A stretch of DNA of 64,000 bases from Paenibacillus senegalensis JC66 (GTDB lineage: Bacteria; Bacillota; Bacilli; Paenibacillales; NBRC-103111): contig NZ_HE610960.1 in the NCBI RefSeq assembly GCF_000285515.1, forward strand, positions 318,826 to 382,825. Direction: 5' to 3'. Within the stretch, counting starts at the first letter, position 1. Each line of letters begins with the position of its first letter. The position numbers and the translations under genes are program-made. The notes beneath the pieces are model-generated. The model was not told the origin of the DNA, ran no database searches, and worked only from the letters and a program-made list of their open reading frames with translations. Below, piece after piece: positions 25,935 to 34,995 of this stretch.

Positions 25935-27557
25935 TTAATTGTCCATCCCGAATACTTCATATGCTTTTTGCAGCAGCAATTGATGCGACATCGCATTGTA
26001 GCTCGTATACAGATGACGCGCATGAAGCAGATTATGCACCTTGATGTCGCCCTGCTCGCAGTGCTTGCGAAACGCTTCGCTCTGCAGCAGTCTGCGGGCC
26101 TGCTCATACATGGCAAGGTCTGCGCAGCGGCTGCCATCATGCTGAAAGCTGAAAATCAAGATACGGTCCGTATCATATCGAAACAGTTCCTCTGCCGTTA
26201 CCTCCTTGTAATGAGCGATTTCAGCCACTCCTTCAGGAACGGCGAACTGCAAATCTTCATAGAGGACGTCTCCGATGTTTCGTTTACCGAATAAGTAGAT
26301 GTCATTATGAACGCCGATGCCGACAATAAGCACCCGCTCCTGGCCCAGCTTTCTTTGCAGACGGCGGCGAACCTTGACAACCCTATCATCGTAGCGGTCC
26401 AGCCATTGATCCGCCGCATGCTGCTTGCCGATGATGCGGGCAATTTTTTGCAGGTGCGTACGCCAGCCCTCCGTATATTCCATCAAGAACGTTGGCGCAA
26501 TCTGATCCATCAGCGGATCGCCAGACGCCGGGGACGCATCTCGTCTTCCCTGGACAAGAATCAGATCCGGCCGGGTCTCCCTGAGCCGCTCCAGCTCCGA
26601 CCCGGACTGGCCCAGCGTCAGTGTATTCGGCAGCAAAGCAGAGGCGACGGGAAAGGCATCGTTGATTACAGCTGCATAAGGCTTCGTATCCAACGCGAGC
26701 AAATGCCCGGTGACAAGATGATTCAGCGAGGCGATTTTTCCCTCCTGGCGAATCCGGTTCACATAGACGGTGGGGGCTGCTCCGGTTGCTTTTTTGAACT
26801 TGCGGCTGAAGTAAAATTCATCGTGAAATCCGAGACTTAGCGCGATGGAGCGAACCGGCTCGTCAGACTGGATAATTCTGCGTTTTGCCTGACGGATGCG
26901 CAGATCGGAGAAGTAGGCTAGCGGGGTTTGGTTGTACAGCTTTTTGAAAACGCGCGTGTAGTAATCCGGATTGAGCCCGGCCATAGCGGCCAATTCATCA
27001 CGGGTCACCGGTTCGGAAAGATGCTTTTTCATATAGTCGACAGTGCGTTTTAAATTTTGCCTGATATCCGCCTGACGCTTGATTTCATCCTGTTCGAGCA
27101 CGTTAATTAGCAATTCCTGAAAACGTACATTTGCCCTCATCACATTCCATGTTCCGCCATCGTCAAGCAAGCGCCCGATTTCCGCAATAGCGCCGGTTAA
27201 CAAGCGCTCATTCCAGTCATTCAGCTGAATGGGCTCCTCCAGATGAACAGGAGTGTAGTCCTCTCCCTGAGCTTCTGCAAACAGTGCTTCGAACCGGATA
27301 TCGTAGTAAAACGGTTGACTATCGTTAAGCTCCAGCTCTACCCGCGCCCCGCCAGGCACCACCCACAGCTGCCGGCTGCGCAAGTCATAGCTTTGTGAAT
27401 TGATGCGGATCTGTCCGGAAGATTGCACAAATACAAGCAGCGACAACTGAGCGGGCAATTGCCGATACGACTGGGTATCAGCGGAATGTTTCCTTACGCC
27501 TCGCAGCCGAAATAAACTATCCGCCCAATGTCCGGAAAATTCCACAGGGTTGCTCAT
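25935..27557 (-). CDS. Btr-like AraC activator fused to a siderophore-binding domain
   Basis: 540-residue regulator with three parts: an N-terminal cupin-like region (residues 1-160), a double AraC helix-turn-helix (about 165-265, including RDELAAMAGLNPDYYTRVFKK and VRSIALSLGFHDEFYFSRKFKK), and a C-terminal helical-backbone metal receptor (about 275-540, with GQSGSELERLRETRPDLILV). Length and order match B. subtilis Btr (YbbB), which binds ferri-bacillibactin and activates feuABC. Here it precedes a FeuABC-like operon on the same strand. A Fur-like box is found just upstream of its own start. Confidence 0.9.
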   Translation of the reverse strand: MSNPVEFSGHWADSLFRLRGVRKHSADTQSYRQLPAQLSLLVFVQSSGQIRINSQSYDLRSRQLWVVPGGARVELELNDSQPFYYDIRFEALFAEAQGEDYTPVHLEEPIQLNDWNERLLTGAIAEIGRLLDDGGTWNVMRANVRFQELLINVLEQDEIKRQADIRQNLKRTVDYMKKHLSEPVTRDELAAMAGLNPDYYTRVFKKLYNQTPLAYFSDLRIRQAKRRIIQSDEPVRSIALSLGFHDEFYFSRKFKKATGAAPTVYVNRIRQEGKIASLNHLVTGHLLALDTKPYAAVINDAFPVASALLPNTLTLGQSGSELERLRETRPDLILVQGRRDASPASGDPLMDQIAPTFLMEYTEGWRTHLQKIARIIGKQHAADQWLDRYDDRVVKVRRRLQRKLGQERVLIVGIGVHNDIYLFGKRNIGDVLYEDLQFAVPEGVAEIAHYKEVTAEELFRYDTDRILIFSFQHDGSRCADLAMYEQARRLLQSEAFRKHCEQGDIKVHNLLHARHLYTSYNAMSHQLLLQKAYEVFGMDN

Positions 27558-27590
27558 ACCTATTCATCTCCATCCTCAAGCCGAACTTTT

Positions 27591-27605
27591 TGAGAACCAT
27601 TCTCA
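27591..27605. promoter_or_regulatory. Fur-like box before the Btr-like gene
   Basis: TGAGAACCATTCTCA, a perfect 7-1-7 dyad about 35 bases upstream of the start. It differs from the consensus at a few positions but is placed like a Fur operator. Confidence 0.65.
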
Positions 27606-27618
27606 CTGGTGAATATAG

Positions 27619-27638
27619 TATAAATAAGATTATTTATA
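27619..27638. promoter_or_regulatory. AT-rich palindrome upstream of the Btr-like gene
   Basis: TATAAATAA-GA-TTATTTATA, perfect 9-bp arms. It may be the -10 region together with an operator, or a Fur-like element. The gap from 27639 to 27898 otherwise shows no gene. Confidence 0.4.
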
Positions 27639-27898
27639 ACATCAACTACAAAAATACGGATGGATAACAGCTCCTTAAGGGCAGAAATTTCCATTCAAGA
27701 ACAGCAATCGTTTCGCACGGCCCGCCCACATTTACTCACCCTATTTTACAAGGAAAATCGTAATCGCATGCATTTATAAACAGTCCCTTTGCATGGTACG
27801 GATTCGAAATTTCCAATCATGATCCTTTTATAATATGACAATAGATGTCGTCTATACAATATATACTTGTCTTAAAGGGTAAAGAAAGGAGAATAAAG

Positions 27899-28444
27899 AT
27901 GCAGGTAAAACGGAAGGTCGTTCTCTTTATCGCGACAAGTTTGGATGGCTATATCGCTGCCAAAGATGAATCTCTGGAATGGTTATTTAAGGTCGAAGGG
28001 GAAGGTGATAATGGTTTTGCGGAATTTTATGGTACGACTGATACGGTGCTGATGGGTAAAAAAACGTATGACTGGGTCAAGAAGCATGAGCCAAATGAAT
28101 TTCCGTATGCCCTTAAAGCCTGCTACGTGTTTACTCGTACTCCCCGTAATAATACGGAAGAGGTGCAGTTTGTCCATGGAGATATCCCTGCATTTGTCGA
28201 CCAGCTTAAAACCAGGGAAGGAAAAAACATTTGGCTTGTAGGCGGGGGCCAGCTGCTACACTCTTTTCTGGAGAATGACCTGGTAGACGAGCTGATCGTA
28301 ACTGTAGCCCCTGCCGTACTGGGTGGCGGAATTCCGCTATTCCCCGAGGGTAAATACCAATTGGAGCTCCGCCTTAAAGGAATGCGAAGATTTAATCAGT
28401 TTGTCGAGCTGCATTATGAGGTGAAAAGGGGCTTGGAAAAGTAG
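27899..28444 (+). CDS. RibD C-terminal/dihydrofolate reductase-like protein
   Basis: 181-residue NADPH-binding reductase-like protein of the YyaP/YwjB group. ATG at 27899 has AAAGGAG eight bases upstream. DHFR-like features are the N-terminal strand VVLFIATSLDGYIA, the LMGKKTYDWV substrate-site helix and the NIWLVGGGQLLHSFLE cofactor motif. True housekeeping DHFR or RibD residues are not complete, so the substrate is unknown. The 3' end overlaps the convergent GNAT gene by 31 bases. Confidence 0.87.
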   Translation: MQVKRKVVLFIATSLDGYIAAKDESLEWLFKVEGEGDNGFAEFYGTTDTVLMGKKTYDWVKKHEPNEFPYALKACYVFTRTPRNNTEEVQFVHGDIPAFVDQLKTREGKNIWLVGGGQLLHSFLENDLVDELIVTVAPAVLGGGIPLFPEGKYQLELRLKGMRRFNQFVELHYEVKRGLEK

Positions 28445-28947
28445 ATAAGCGGACCGTCCCACGCTGGCGGATGCGATTCCAGTCTCGTATACGCTCCGCC
28501 AGTGTAGGATTGGATGACCGATTGCCAAAATTTCTGTGCAATCTTATTTTCCTTCTCCTGCTTAACCTCCCACAATCCCGGATGTGTATCGAAGATGGTA
28601 AGAGCGGCCTGTCTGCCAACCCCTTTTTTTCTCCATTTACGCATGATAAAAAACTCAGCAATCGTCTTTGTGTCCGGCTTGTTTAAAATGCTGTGATCGT
28701 TAATTAAAGCAAAACCTGCCAGGCTGTCATTCACTCTGATGAGATAGGCGGCTCTTCCCTCCGCATCTCTGCCATGCGGCGTCCAGTAATGATCTAAATA
28801 GTTATAGTCAAACAACCCAAACGGACTCGGGTCGTCATGACTATGTTCGCTGGCATCGTATTGATAGAATTGGATAAGATTGCGGATAACTTGTTTTTCA
28901 TGCACGTCAGCTTGGACCACTTGAATGTTGTAATTTGTATTGTTCAT
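28414..28947 (-). CDS. GNAT-family N-acetyltransferase
   Basis: 177-residue acetyl-CoA-dependent acyltransferase. The core has the strand and helix AEFFIMRKWRKKGVGRQAAL, which is motif A with the R/K-x-x-G-x-G/A pyrophosphate loop, and the AQKFWQSVIQSY motif B region. Substrate unknown. Upstream lies a triplicated sequence containing AAAGGAAC on the minus strand. Convergent with the RibD-like gene. Confidence 0.87.
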   Translation of the reverse strand: MNNTNYNIQVVQADVHEKQVIRNLIQFYQYDASEHSHDDPSPFGLFDYNYLDHYWTPHGRDAEGRAAYLIRVNDSLAGFALINDHSILNKPDTKTIAEFFIMRKWRKKGVGRQAALTIFDTHPGLWEVKQEKENKIAQKFWQSVIQSYTGGAYTRLESHPPAWDGPLIYFSKPLFTS

Positions 28948-28949
28948 TT

Positions 28950-29025
28950 TAATAGTTCCTTTGTTTGTTTGTGTTAATAGTTCCTTTGTTTGTTCGTGTT
29001 AATAGTTCCTTTGTTTGTGTTAATA
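28950..29025 (-). repeat. Triple 24-27 bp repeat in GNAT leader
   Basis: Three copies of TTAATAGTTCCTTTGTTTG with short variable ends, directly upstream of the GNAT start. On the minus strand each copy contains an AAAGGAAC word, so the gene's ribosome site lies in one copy and is repeated. Confidence 0.75.
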
Positions 29026-29049
29026 CCTCAATTCATAACCTTGTTATAA

Positions 29050-29425
29050 CTTTTACGAAATTTCGTATGAAACACTGGCTGCAGCTCCTTTAAACCCCGG
29101 CATCTGTACGGACTCAACTCTTAGACCCGGTATTTGTACGATTTGTCATACAAATCTCGGGTAATCGCCCTTCAATCCCTGCATTTGTACGATTTGTCAT
29201 ACAAATCTTGGGTAATTGCCCTTCAATCCCCTGTATTTGTACGACGTTTCATACAAATCTCCGGTATTCGCACTTCAACCCCACTCATTTGTACGACATT
29301 TCGTACAAAATGCAGAAAACAAGCCCGCGCAGCCCACGAACTCCGCGAACTCCACGAACCTCGCGCGTCCCGCTAACCTTGGCTATTTTCATGCTGGAGT
29401 TGTGCCTGAGAATTCAATGGCATGA
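29050..29425. repeat. Palindromic repeat cassette, copy 2 (TTTGTACGA type)
   Basis: Inverted repeats of the TTTGTACGA-N4-TCGTACAAA family start at 29133, 29184, 29236 and 29288 (period 51-52), with a degenerate copy near 29050. Copies at 29184-29265 are nearly identical to 6061-6142. The flank to 29425 again ends in a CAATGGCATGAC word like copy 1. Both copies have the same orientation. Confidence 0.85.
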
Positions 29426-29618
29426 CGGTTATCGCATACATTTCCGCATACATTCCGCCTCGGCGCTCACGGCAGCGTTGATTGTATGCAGTTTTTCGCG
29501 TATTTTCCGCCTCGCGGCGTCTCCGGCAGCGGCGTTTGGATGCGATTTTTCCGCATAGATTTCGCTCGCGAGGGCGGCTTCCGCCGAATTCCGGCTTCCT
29601 GCAATCTAGAATATTTCC

Positions 29619-29845
29619 CATGGTGCATTCGCCGATTCTGTTACTCCATTGGTTCACGGTGCATTTATCCGGCTTTGCGACTTCGTTGTCCCATGGTGCA
29701 TTTTCCGATTACGTGTCTTCATCCTTCATGATGTATGCGTCCGATTTCGTCACACCATCCGTTCACGGGCATTCGTCCGGTTCAGTCACCCCGCTGTTCA
29801 TGATGCATTTTCCGGTTTCGGGACTTCATCGTTCATCGTGTAATG
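29619..29845 (-). repeat. Degenerate 36-bp tandem repeat at the end of a hypothetical gene
   Basis: About six units of 35-37 bases (plus-strand words CATGGTGCATTxTCCGxTT). On the minus strand the first unit encodes the C-terminal MNDEVPKPENAS of the gene ending at 29798; later units have the same sense but carry stop codons. It looks like a decayed 12-residue repeat tail. Confidence 0.65.
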
Positions 29846-30608
29846 GACAAACCAGCGGCCTAGTTCGGTGAGATGGTAGGGCTTATCATCGTCAAAGGCT
29901 GACTTCATCAAGTTGCTGCCGGATGCGGAGGAGTTTTTTCTGGCTTGTTTCAAAAAGTTCCCACTATCGTCCTTTTCCCGAAACTGGCGGATAATCATGC
30001 CAAGAGAAAGCTCGTGAATCAGCAGCTTGAATAGATCGGCTTCCGCCGAATCCTCCCTGACCTCAGTGCCGTGGAGCCGCATCCAAATCTCGTATCGGGT
30101 TATCCCCGGTTCTCTATAGATTTCGCGGATAATACGGAAATGGGCTTCGTTGTATGTATCTATCCATGTAATGAACATTTTAATAACATCGTCACTACAA
30201 AGTTGATCAATGGCAGCCGCATTGACCAGCAAATTTTTTATCAATGTCCGCTTTTCTTCGCTTTCAGCAGCGCTCCACTCGCGAAGGCATTTTTTTGACC
30301 AAGGATAAATATTCCGGGCTCTGCACTCTCATACTCACCAATTCGTCGGACTGATCGACCCTAAGCATAACCTCTGCCAGGGTACGGCCAATTTCCGAGA
30401 TCTCATTTTCTTGGACTTGCAGCCAGGCTAACAGGATCTTTTGGAACTTCCTGTAATCATGCTCTGACCACGCTACTCCGGCTGCGCCGATTAGACTGCC
30501 TGCGGCGGGAATTCCGCCTAATGCCGACAGCACGACCCTGGCGACACTGTTGCCGATCCCTGATTCCACGGTCTGCAGCAATTCCTGCTTGATTTGACCT
30601 GATTCCAT
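29798..30608 (-). pseudogene. Frameshifted hypothetical gene (membrane-loop plus winged-helix-like)
   Basis: Two frames, 30608-30264 (N-terminal, starts MESGQIKQELLQ, glycine-rich hydrophobic segment LSALGGIPAAGSLIGAAGVAW) and 30244-29798 (C-terminal, with a helical region and GITRYEIWMRLHG), would fuse smoothly if one A were removed from the A7 run at 30290-30296: the join would read SLVKKCLREWS. GGAGG lies seven bases before ATG 30608. The fused product has about 270 residues. I do not recognise the family. The lesion may be a sequencing error, a real frameshift or transcript slippage on the A run. Confidence 0.6.
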
Positions 30609-30643
30609 GTACACGCCTCCTATACGACAGTAATGGATTTGTG

Positions 30644-31210
30644 ACGCCGAATTAATGAAAATGCCATTGGGGACGATGAATTTGTGGCGATTCCTTTATG
30701 ACGTGACCTTTGTGAAAATTTTTGTTGCGGTTCTTTTGTGACGATGGCCTTTGTGAAGATTCTTTGTGGCGATTCCTTTGTGACGATCATTTGTTGAAGA
30801 CGAAATCTACAGCCTAGGTATTCCGCTGCTTCCCTTCCTATCTTTCTTCCTATAATTAAACGTTGAAAAGTACCGGCTTTATTTTTTGAAACAAGATATG
30901 GGAATTGAACCTCAGGGATTTGACCACTGAGCTTCTTCTTCACGAGAACAACCCGGCCATTGATCGCTTTTATCTTGGGCCGGGTCGTAAGCTGTCTATT
31001 AAGTCTCTTCCATGATTATACATCTGATAGGCTGATTGCGATAGTCCTGAGTCCTTAACTATTAGGGGGCGGTTAAAATTTCAGTTGGATGCCAAAGTTT
31101 TCGGGTGAGATAGGGCAAACAAACCCTTCTTTCCCTCTTTGCCCGTAAATCGTTCTAGCCGGCTGTCTTTCTCAGGAGATTTACTAGCCGGCTTTCCTTC
31201 TCAGGAGATC
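30644..31210. repeat. Gene-poor stretch with two short tandem repeat arrays
   Basis: Three copies of a roughly 39-bp unit (TTTGTGGCGATTCCTTTGTG and variants) lie at 30665-30795. Three copies of a roughly 33-bp unit (TAGCCGGCT and CAGGAGATC words) lie at 31150-31225 and touch the end of the glycosyltransferase gene. A minus-strand frame of 107 codons (30943-30620) reads through the first array; its N-terminal half (KKKLSGQIPEVQFPYLVS) looks coding-like, but I cannot support it as a gene. Confidence 0.5.
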
Positions 31211-31213
31211 GTT

Positions 31214-32497
31214 CTAACCGGCTTTTTTCCTCTTCTCTTGCCCGAACCGTTCCGTTTTGTACCATTTCACTTCCTGTCCGGACCATACGCGCTTCGCTTC
31301 GAGATACATGGCCTGAACGACCAGGACAAGCCACAGCTGCGCATACGAGAAATACATGAGCAGTGTGATGAGAAAGTTTTTGGCATTCAATTCGGTTTTC
31401 TCAATTCCGAGCGTTACCATTACTTGTGCAACATATAACAGATAAGCCAGCACCCAGAGCACGATCGAAACGGGGCCCACCTGCAAATTCAAATCTACGA
31501 ACAAATTCGTGACAAATAACGCGTGTGAGACGATCACACCGAGAAAAAACATGAAGTAGGTGAAGAAAAAATAGATCAAGTCGAAGCCGATTCGCTTCTG
31601 CTTTAATGAGCGGAAGCGCGACAAAAATTTCAGCACGACATACTGATTTCCGCGCGCCCAACGGATCCGCTGCTTCCACCACACCTTCCATGTCTCCGGT
31701 TCCTGCTCCCATGTAATAGCCATCGGAACAAAGCGAATATGGTAGCCGAGCTCATATACGCGGATCGTCAGCTCCGTGTCTTCGGCCAGCGCGCGTACAT
31801 CCCATCCTCCCAGCTCATCAATCAATTCCTTGCGAATGGCAAAGTTCGTTCCGGGAATCGTTGTTATCCCAAACCAGTGAAACCGCCCGGCCTGGGCCAT
31901 CCATTGGAAGCAAATCGTTTCAATATTGATGAAGCGGGTCAGCAAATTTTTAGCCGCGTTAATAACGCGGAATTTCCCGACGGCGACGCCGGCTTTAGGA
32001 TCATTTAACAATGTCAATACAAGATAATATACCGCCTTGCGCTCCGGAGTATTATCGGCGTCATAGACAACAATAATTTCACCGCTCGCGTGGCTAAGGC
32101 CGAAATTAAGCGCCCCGGATTTGCCTCTTCCAGCGTGGGGCGGCTTGGTGTGAACCGCCTTGAACCAGGCGTATTTTTTAGCAAACCGTTCTGCGATTTC
32201 CCCGGTGAGGTCCGAGGAGTTGTCGTTAATGACGATGATTTCAAGCTTGTCTTTCGGATAATCGAGACGGGCCATTGCTTTTAAGGTTCGCTCCAGAACT
32301 ACCTCTTCGTTGTGTGCGGGAATAAGAACGCTAACCTTCGGCAGATCCTTCTCCTTCAGCTTCTCCTCCCACTTCCGAACCGGCCGTTCATGGCGGCGGG
32401 AGTGCAGGAAGCCTCCCTGCATTAGGAACATGTGATAAAGAAGCATGATCCAGATGACCGACAAAGCTCCGTAAAACACCACATTAGCCATTAGCAT
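31214..32497 (-). CDS. ydaM: Membrane glycosyltransferase family 2 (YdaM-like)
   Basis: Processive polysaccharide synthase, 427 residues. One N-terminal helix, then a GT-A domain with VSVLIPAHNEE, DADN (divalent-metal site), AEDTELTIR (catalytic acid) and QRIRWARG (product-binding QxxRW). Four or five C-terminal helices build the channel. This is the BcsA/PgaC plan without a PilZ domain. It is the last gene of a four-gene unit ordered like B. subtilis ydaJKLM(N), whose product is a c-di-GMP-dependent exopolysaccharide. Its start overlaps the previous gene by 14 bases. Confidence 0.87.
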   Translation of the reverse strand: MLMANVVFYGALSVIWIMLLYHMFLMQGGFLHSRRHERPVRKWEEKLKEKDLPKVSVLIPAHNEEVVLERTLKAMARLDYPKDKLEIIVINDNSSDLTGEIAERFAKKYAWFKAVHTKPPHAGRGKSGALNFGLSHASGEIIVVYDADNTPERKAVYYLVLTLLNDPKAGVAVGKFRVINAAKNLLTRFINIETICFQWMAQAGRFHWFGITTIPGTNFAIRKELIDELGGWDVRALAEDTELTIRVYELGYHIRFVPMAITWEQEPETWKVWWKQRIRWARGNQYVVLKFLSRFRSLKQKRIGFDLIYFFFTYFMFFLGVIVSHALFVTNLFVDLNLQVGPVSIVLWVLAYLLYVAQVMVTLGIEKTELNAKNFLITLLMYFSYAQLWLVLVVQAMYLEAKRVWSGQEVKWYKTERFGQEKRKKAG

Positions 32498-34229
32498 TCC
32501 GCTCCTTGAATAGTCTTTTACGCAGCGTCAGCCGCATCTGTATGGTGTATAACAGGAAAAGTGCAATCATGATTGCAACGACCGTCGCGATCGACCACAT
32601 CAACACCTGAACGAACCCGAACAACCCCCGCGTTTCCCAGAAGATCGACAATCGGTCCGACCAGCTGCTTTCAACGATTAGGCTGCCCTGTTCGTTCGAG
32701 TTAACTGCTACCGCATCCGTCTGTACAAGAGGACTCATCTGCCGCAAATCGATCCATTTCAAGCCCGGAACCTGCTCGATCTCCTCGATCATTCGGTTCA
32801 ATCCTTCCAACCCGAGATACGGATGGTAAAAGAACCCCATAACCCCGTCATCAATCGCCAGCATCGTCTTAATGCTTTCTCGAAATGGGACGAGCGGATC
32901 CGGTAAATTGACATCGTAAAAACCAAGCGTCTCCGGAAGCAAGGTCATCCCGTGCAGCATAGCCGGCTTTGATGGATACGGAGCTGAATTCATAACCTGC
33001 CAGTTTTCGTCAGTCAGTTGAACCTGTCCGAGAAACAGATTGAAATAATCGGCAGTAATTTCATACCCCTGCTGGCTCATCGTATAATGAGGCGGTTCAA
33101 AAGCAAGCGGATGCAAGCCAAGCTGAAACAGCTCATGAATGCCTGCCTCGATTCTCTTGCGGGTATACTCTTCTTCGTATTGGCGGGTGCTGCTTACATA
33201 CTGTTCGTATTCGCCGTCAGTTGCAAAATCATGGCGGTCCTTGATTTGTATATCTTCATCCGGAGCACCGGCGATCGGATGGTTGTTCTCAACATCCCAG
33301 AATTCAAACCCTTCCCCGGTTTCCGTACTGCGATACTGATGGGTATAGCCATGCAGCACGATCGAGCCGCCGGCTTTTTGCAAATCACGCAGTACTCTAA
33401 CCAGTGCCGGATTTTCATGCAAGTGATGCCATTTTCCGGTTTCTGGATGGGTATAAACCGGAATGACCGCAATCATAAAGGGAATGCCTTTATCGGCAAG
33501 ATATTGTCCGCTCTGACGGACCAGTTCCGGATCTGAGAACGGATGTACGTCTTCAAGCCGGACATAGGCGAGATGCTCGCCCGCCGGTTCCTTCCCGAAA
33601 AATGTCCATAATCCTTGACCGAGCAAGTAAGCAGACGTTCCAAATAAGCTATTCGCCGCATAGTAAGCATCACGCCCATGCTGGATAAACAACGGATGGG
33701 CCTGGTCACCGTTCCACCCGGTCCAGACAGTCCCGGTTTCTTCCCCGGCAGCAGTCACATGGTGAATATAGAAAGGATATTCGACAATCGCTTCAGCCTC
33801 ACCCTTCTTACGTGTAACCCGGTCAATGTTGACCATGCCATGGTGAGTGATAGTTGAAAGCCGCTCCCGGAGCTGATCCGCATTTTCACCGATCGCGAGA
33901 AACGGCCCATCAAAAGACAGGATCGCCTCCTTGGCAGCTAACGGCAGCTGATCAGCAGTAGCGCCGTAGTAGACCAAATGCGTCACATTTTTGAGATCTT
34001 CGGCTTGTAAATCTGCCGCTCCTCGAAATTCCAGATCGTCCGCAAAATGACCAAGCACGATATCCAGCAGACGCACGTTCTGGTCAATTTCACCGCTTTC
34101 GGTCGAATGCACGACCATGACCCGATTTGCACCTGCCGCCTCCATGGAGGTCACCGGAAAAACCGCTTGCACGCTCAGCAGCATCAAAGCCAGGACCGTT
34201 AGAGCAATACGCTTTCTTTTAGGCAACAT
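32484..34229 (-). CDS. ydaL: DUF2334 deacetylase-like exported membrane protein (YdaL-like)
   Basis: 581-residue protein with an N-terminal signal/anchor (KRIALTVLALMLLSVQAVF), an extracellular domain and one C-terminal helix before a basic cytoplasmic tail. A polysaccharide-deacetylase-like DUF2334 core is at about 225-450: YVRLEDVHPFSDP and VLHGYTHQYRS contain the acidic and histidine metal-site positions. By analogy to YdaL it may deacetylate or otherwise trim the polymer made by the glycosyltransferase. It overlaps the GGDEF gene by 11 bases. Confidence 0.82.
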   Translation of the reverse strand: MLPKRKRIALTVLALMLLSVQAVFPVTSMEAAGANRVMVVHSTESGEIDQNVRLLDIVLGHFADDLEFRGAADLQAEDLKNVTHLVYYGATADQLPLAAKEAILSFDGPFLAIGENADQLRERLSTITHHGMVNIDRVTRKKGEAEAIVEYPFYIHHVTAAGEETGTVWTGWNGDQAHPLFIQHGRDAYYAANSLFGTSAYLLGQGLWTFFGKEPAGEHLAYVRLEDVHPFSDPELVRQSGQYLADKGIPFMIAVIPVYTHPETGKWHHLHENPALVRVLRDLQKAGGSIVLHGYTHQYRSTETGEGFEFWDVENNHPIAGAPDEDIQIKDRHDFATDGEYEQYVSSTRQYEEEYTRKRIEAGIHELFQLGLHPLAFEPPHYTMSQQGYEITADYFNLFLGQVQLTDENWQVMNSAPYPSKPAMLHGMTLLPETLGFYDVNLPDPLVPFRESIKTMLAIDDGVMGFFYHPYLGLEGLNRMIEEIEQVPGLKWIDLRQMSPLVQTDAVAVNSNEQGSLIVESSWSDRLSIFWETRGLFGFVQVLMWSIATVVAIMIALFLLYTIQMRLTLRKRLFKERNANG

Positions 34230-34995
34230 AAGTTACCAGCTCCTTTTCCGCTTGTTCTAAGAGATCCTGTGCGCTAGCCATCCCATCCGAATACTCCGCT
34301 AAACCAAACGTTAGAGATAGATGCACCTGCTTATCTTTATCAATCAGCGTATGAATTGCCAATGCTTCTTCAAGCTGGCGGATCACGTTGTCCGCGTCGT
34401 CAGCCGTCCGGCCTGGCAGTAAAACAGCAAACTTATGCCCGGAAAGCTGAAATTTGCGATCTTCCGTCCTCGTACAGCTCCATAATTTTTCGGAAAATTG
34501 ATTCAGCAGATGAATCGTTTCCCGTTTCCCGTACATCGAACGGAATGAATGAAAATATTTGATATCGATAATGATAAGTGAGAAAGGCTTCCTGTGGTTA
34601 CAGGCATGTTCATAAGCTTCCTGCATGGTACGAAGCTGCAGTGCGGAACTGTCCATTGGCATTCGTACGGCCAGCCAGTGATGGAGACGGCCCGTCATAT
34701 ACGCAGTCGCCAAAAAAGCGGCAGTCCAGCCGAGCAGTTCCATGGAAAACCACCCAACGCCAGCCCGCTGCAAACCAATACCAAGAAACATTGCAGCGGC
34801 CAGACTTGCAGCGAGTCCCGACATTCCTCCCCAGACCGTTCCAGCAAAACCGACGAGCAGCATACAAACCAGAATGGGCCACAGTTGGGCAAACGGATTG
34901 AAGAGAGCCGCACATAAGCCAAGTAACAGCACGAACGCCACAGTAAAGCCCGGAAGAGAGTAATCATGCATTTTTTCAGCGTAATAAGCCTTCAT
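34219..34995 (-). CDS. ydaK: Degenerate GGDEF c-di-GMP receptor (YdaK-like)
   Basis: 258-residue membrane protein. The N-terminal 105 residues form about four helices; residues 120-258 are a GGDEF domain. The active-site motif is changed to SGHKF, so cyclase activity is very unlikely. The inhibitory-site motif RTED lies exactly five residues before it (RTED-RKFQL-SGHKF), the right place to bind c-di-GMP. B. subtilis YdaK is a degenerate GGDEF receptor in the same operon position, which supports the name. It should couple c-di-GMP to the polysaccharide synthase. Confidence 0.85.
   Translation of the reverse strand: MKAYYAEKMHDYSLPGFTVAFVLLLGLCAALFNPFAQLWPILVCMLLVGFAGTVWGGMSGLAASLAAAMFLGIGLQRAGVGWFSMELLGWTAAFLATAYMTGRLHHWLAVRMPMDSSALQLRTMQEAYEHACNHRKPFSLIIIDIKYFHSFRSMYGKRETIHLLNQFSEKLWSCTRTEDRKFQLSGHKFAVLLPGRTADDADNVIRQLEEALAIHTLIDKDKQVHLSLTFGLAEYSDGMASAQDLLEQAEKELVTYVA

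Noticed and set aside
30620..30943. 107-codon frame on the minus strand
   Set aside because: Its second half reads through a short tandem repeat array and no good start site or family resemblance was seen, although the first half looks partly coding.
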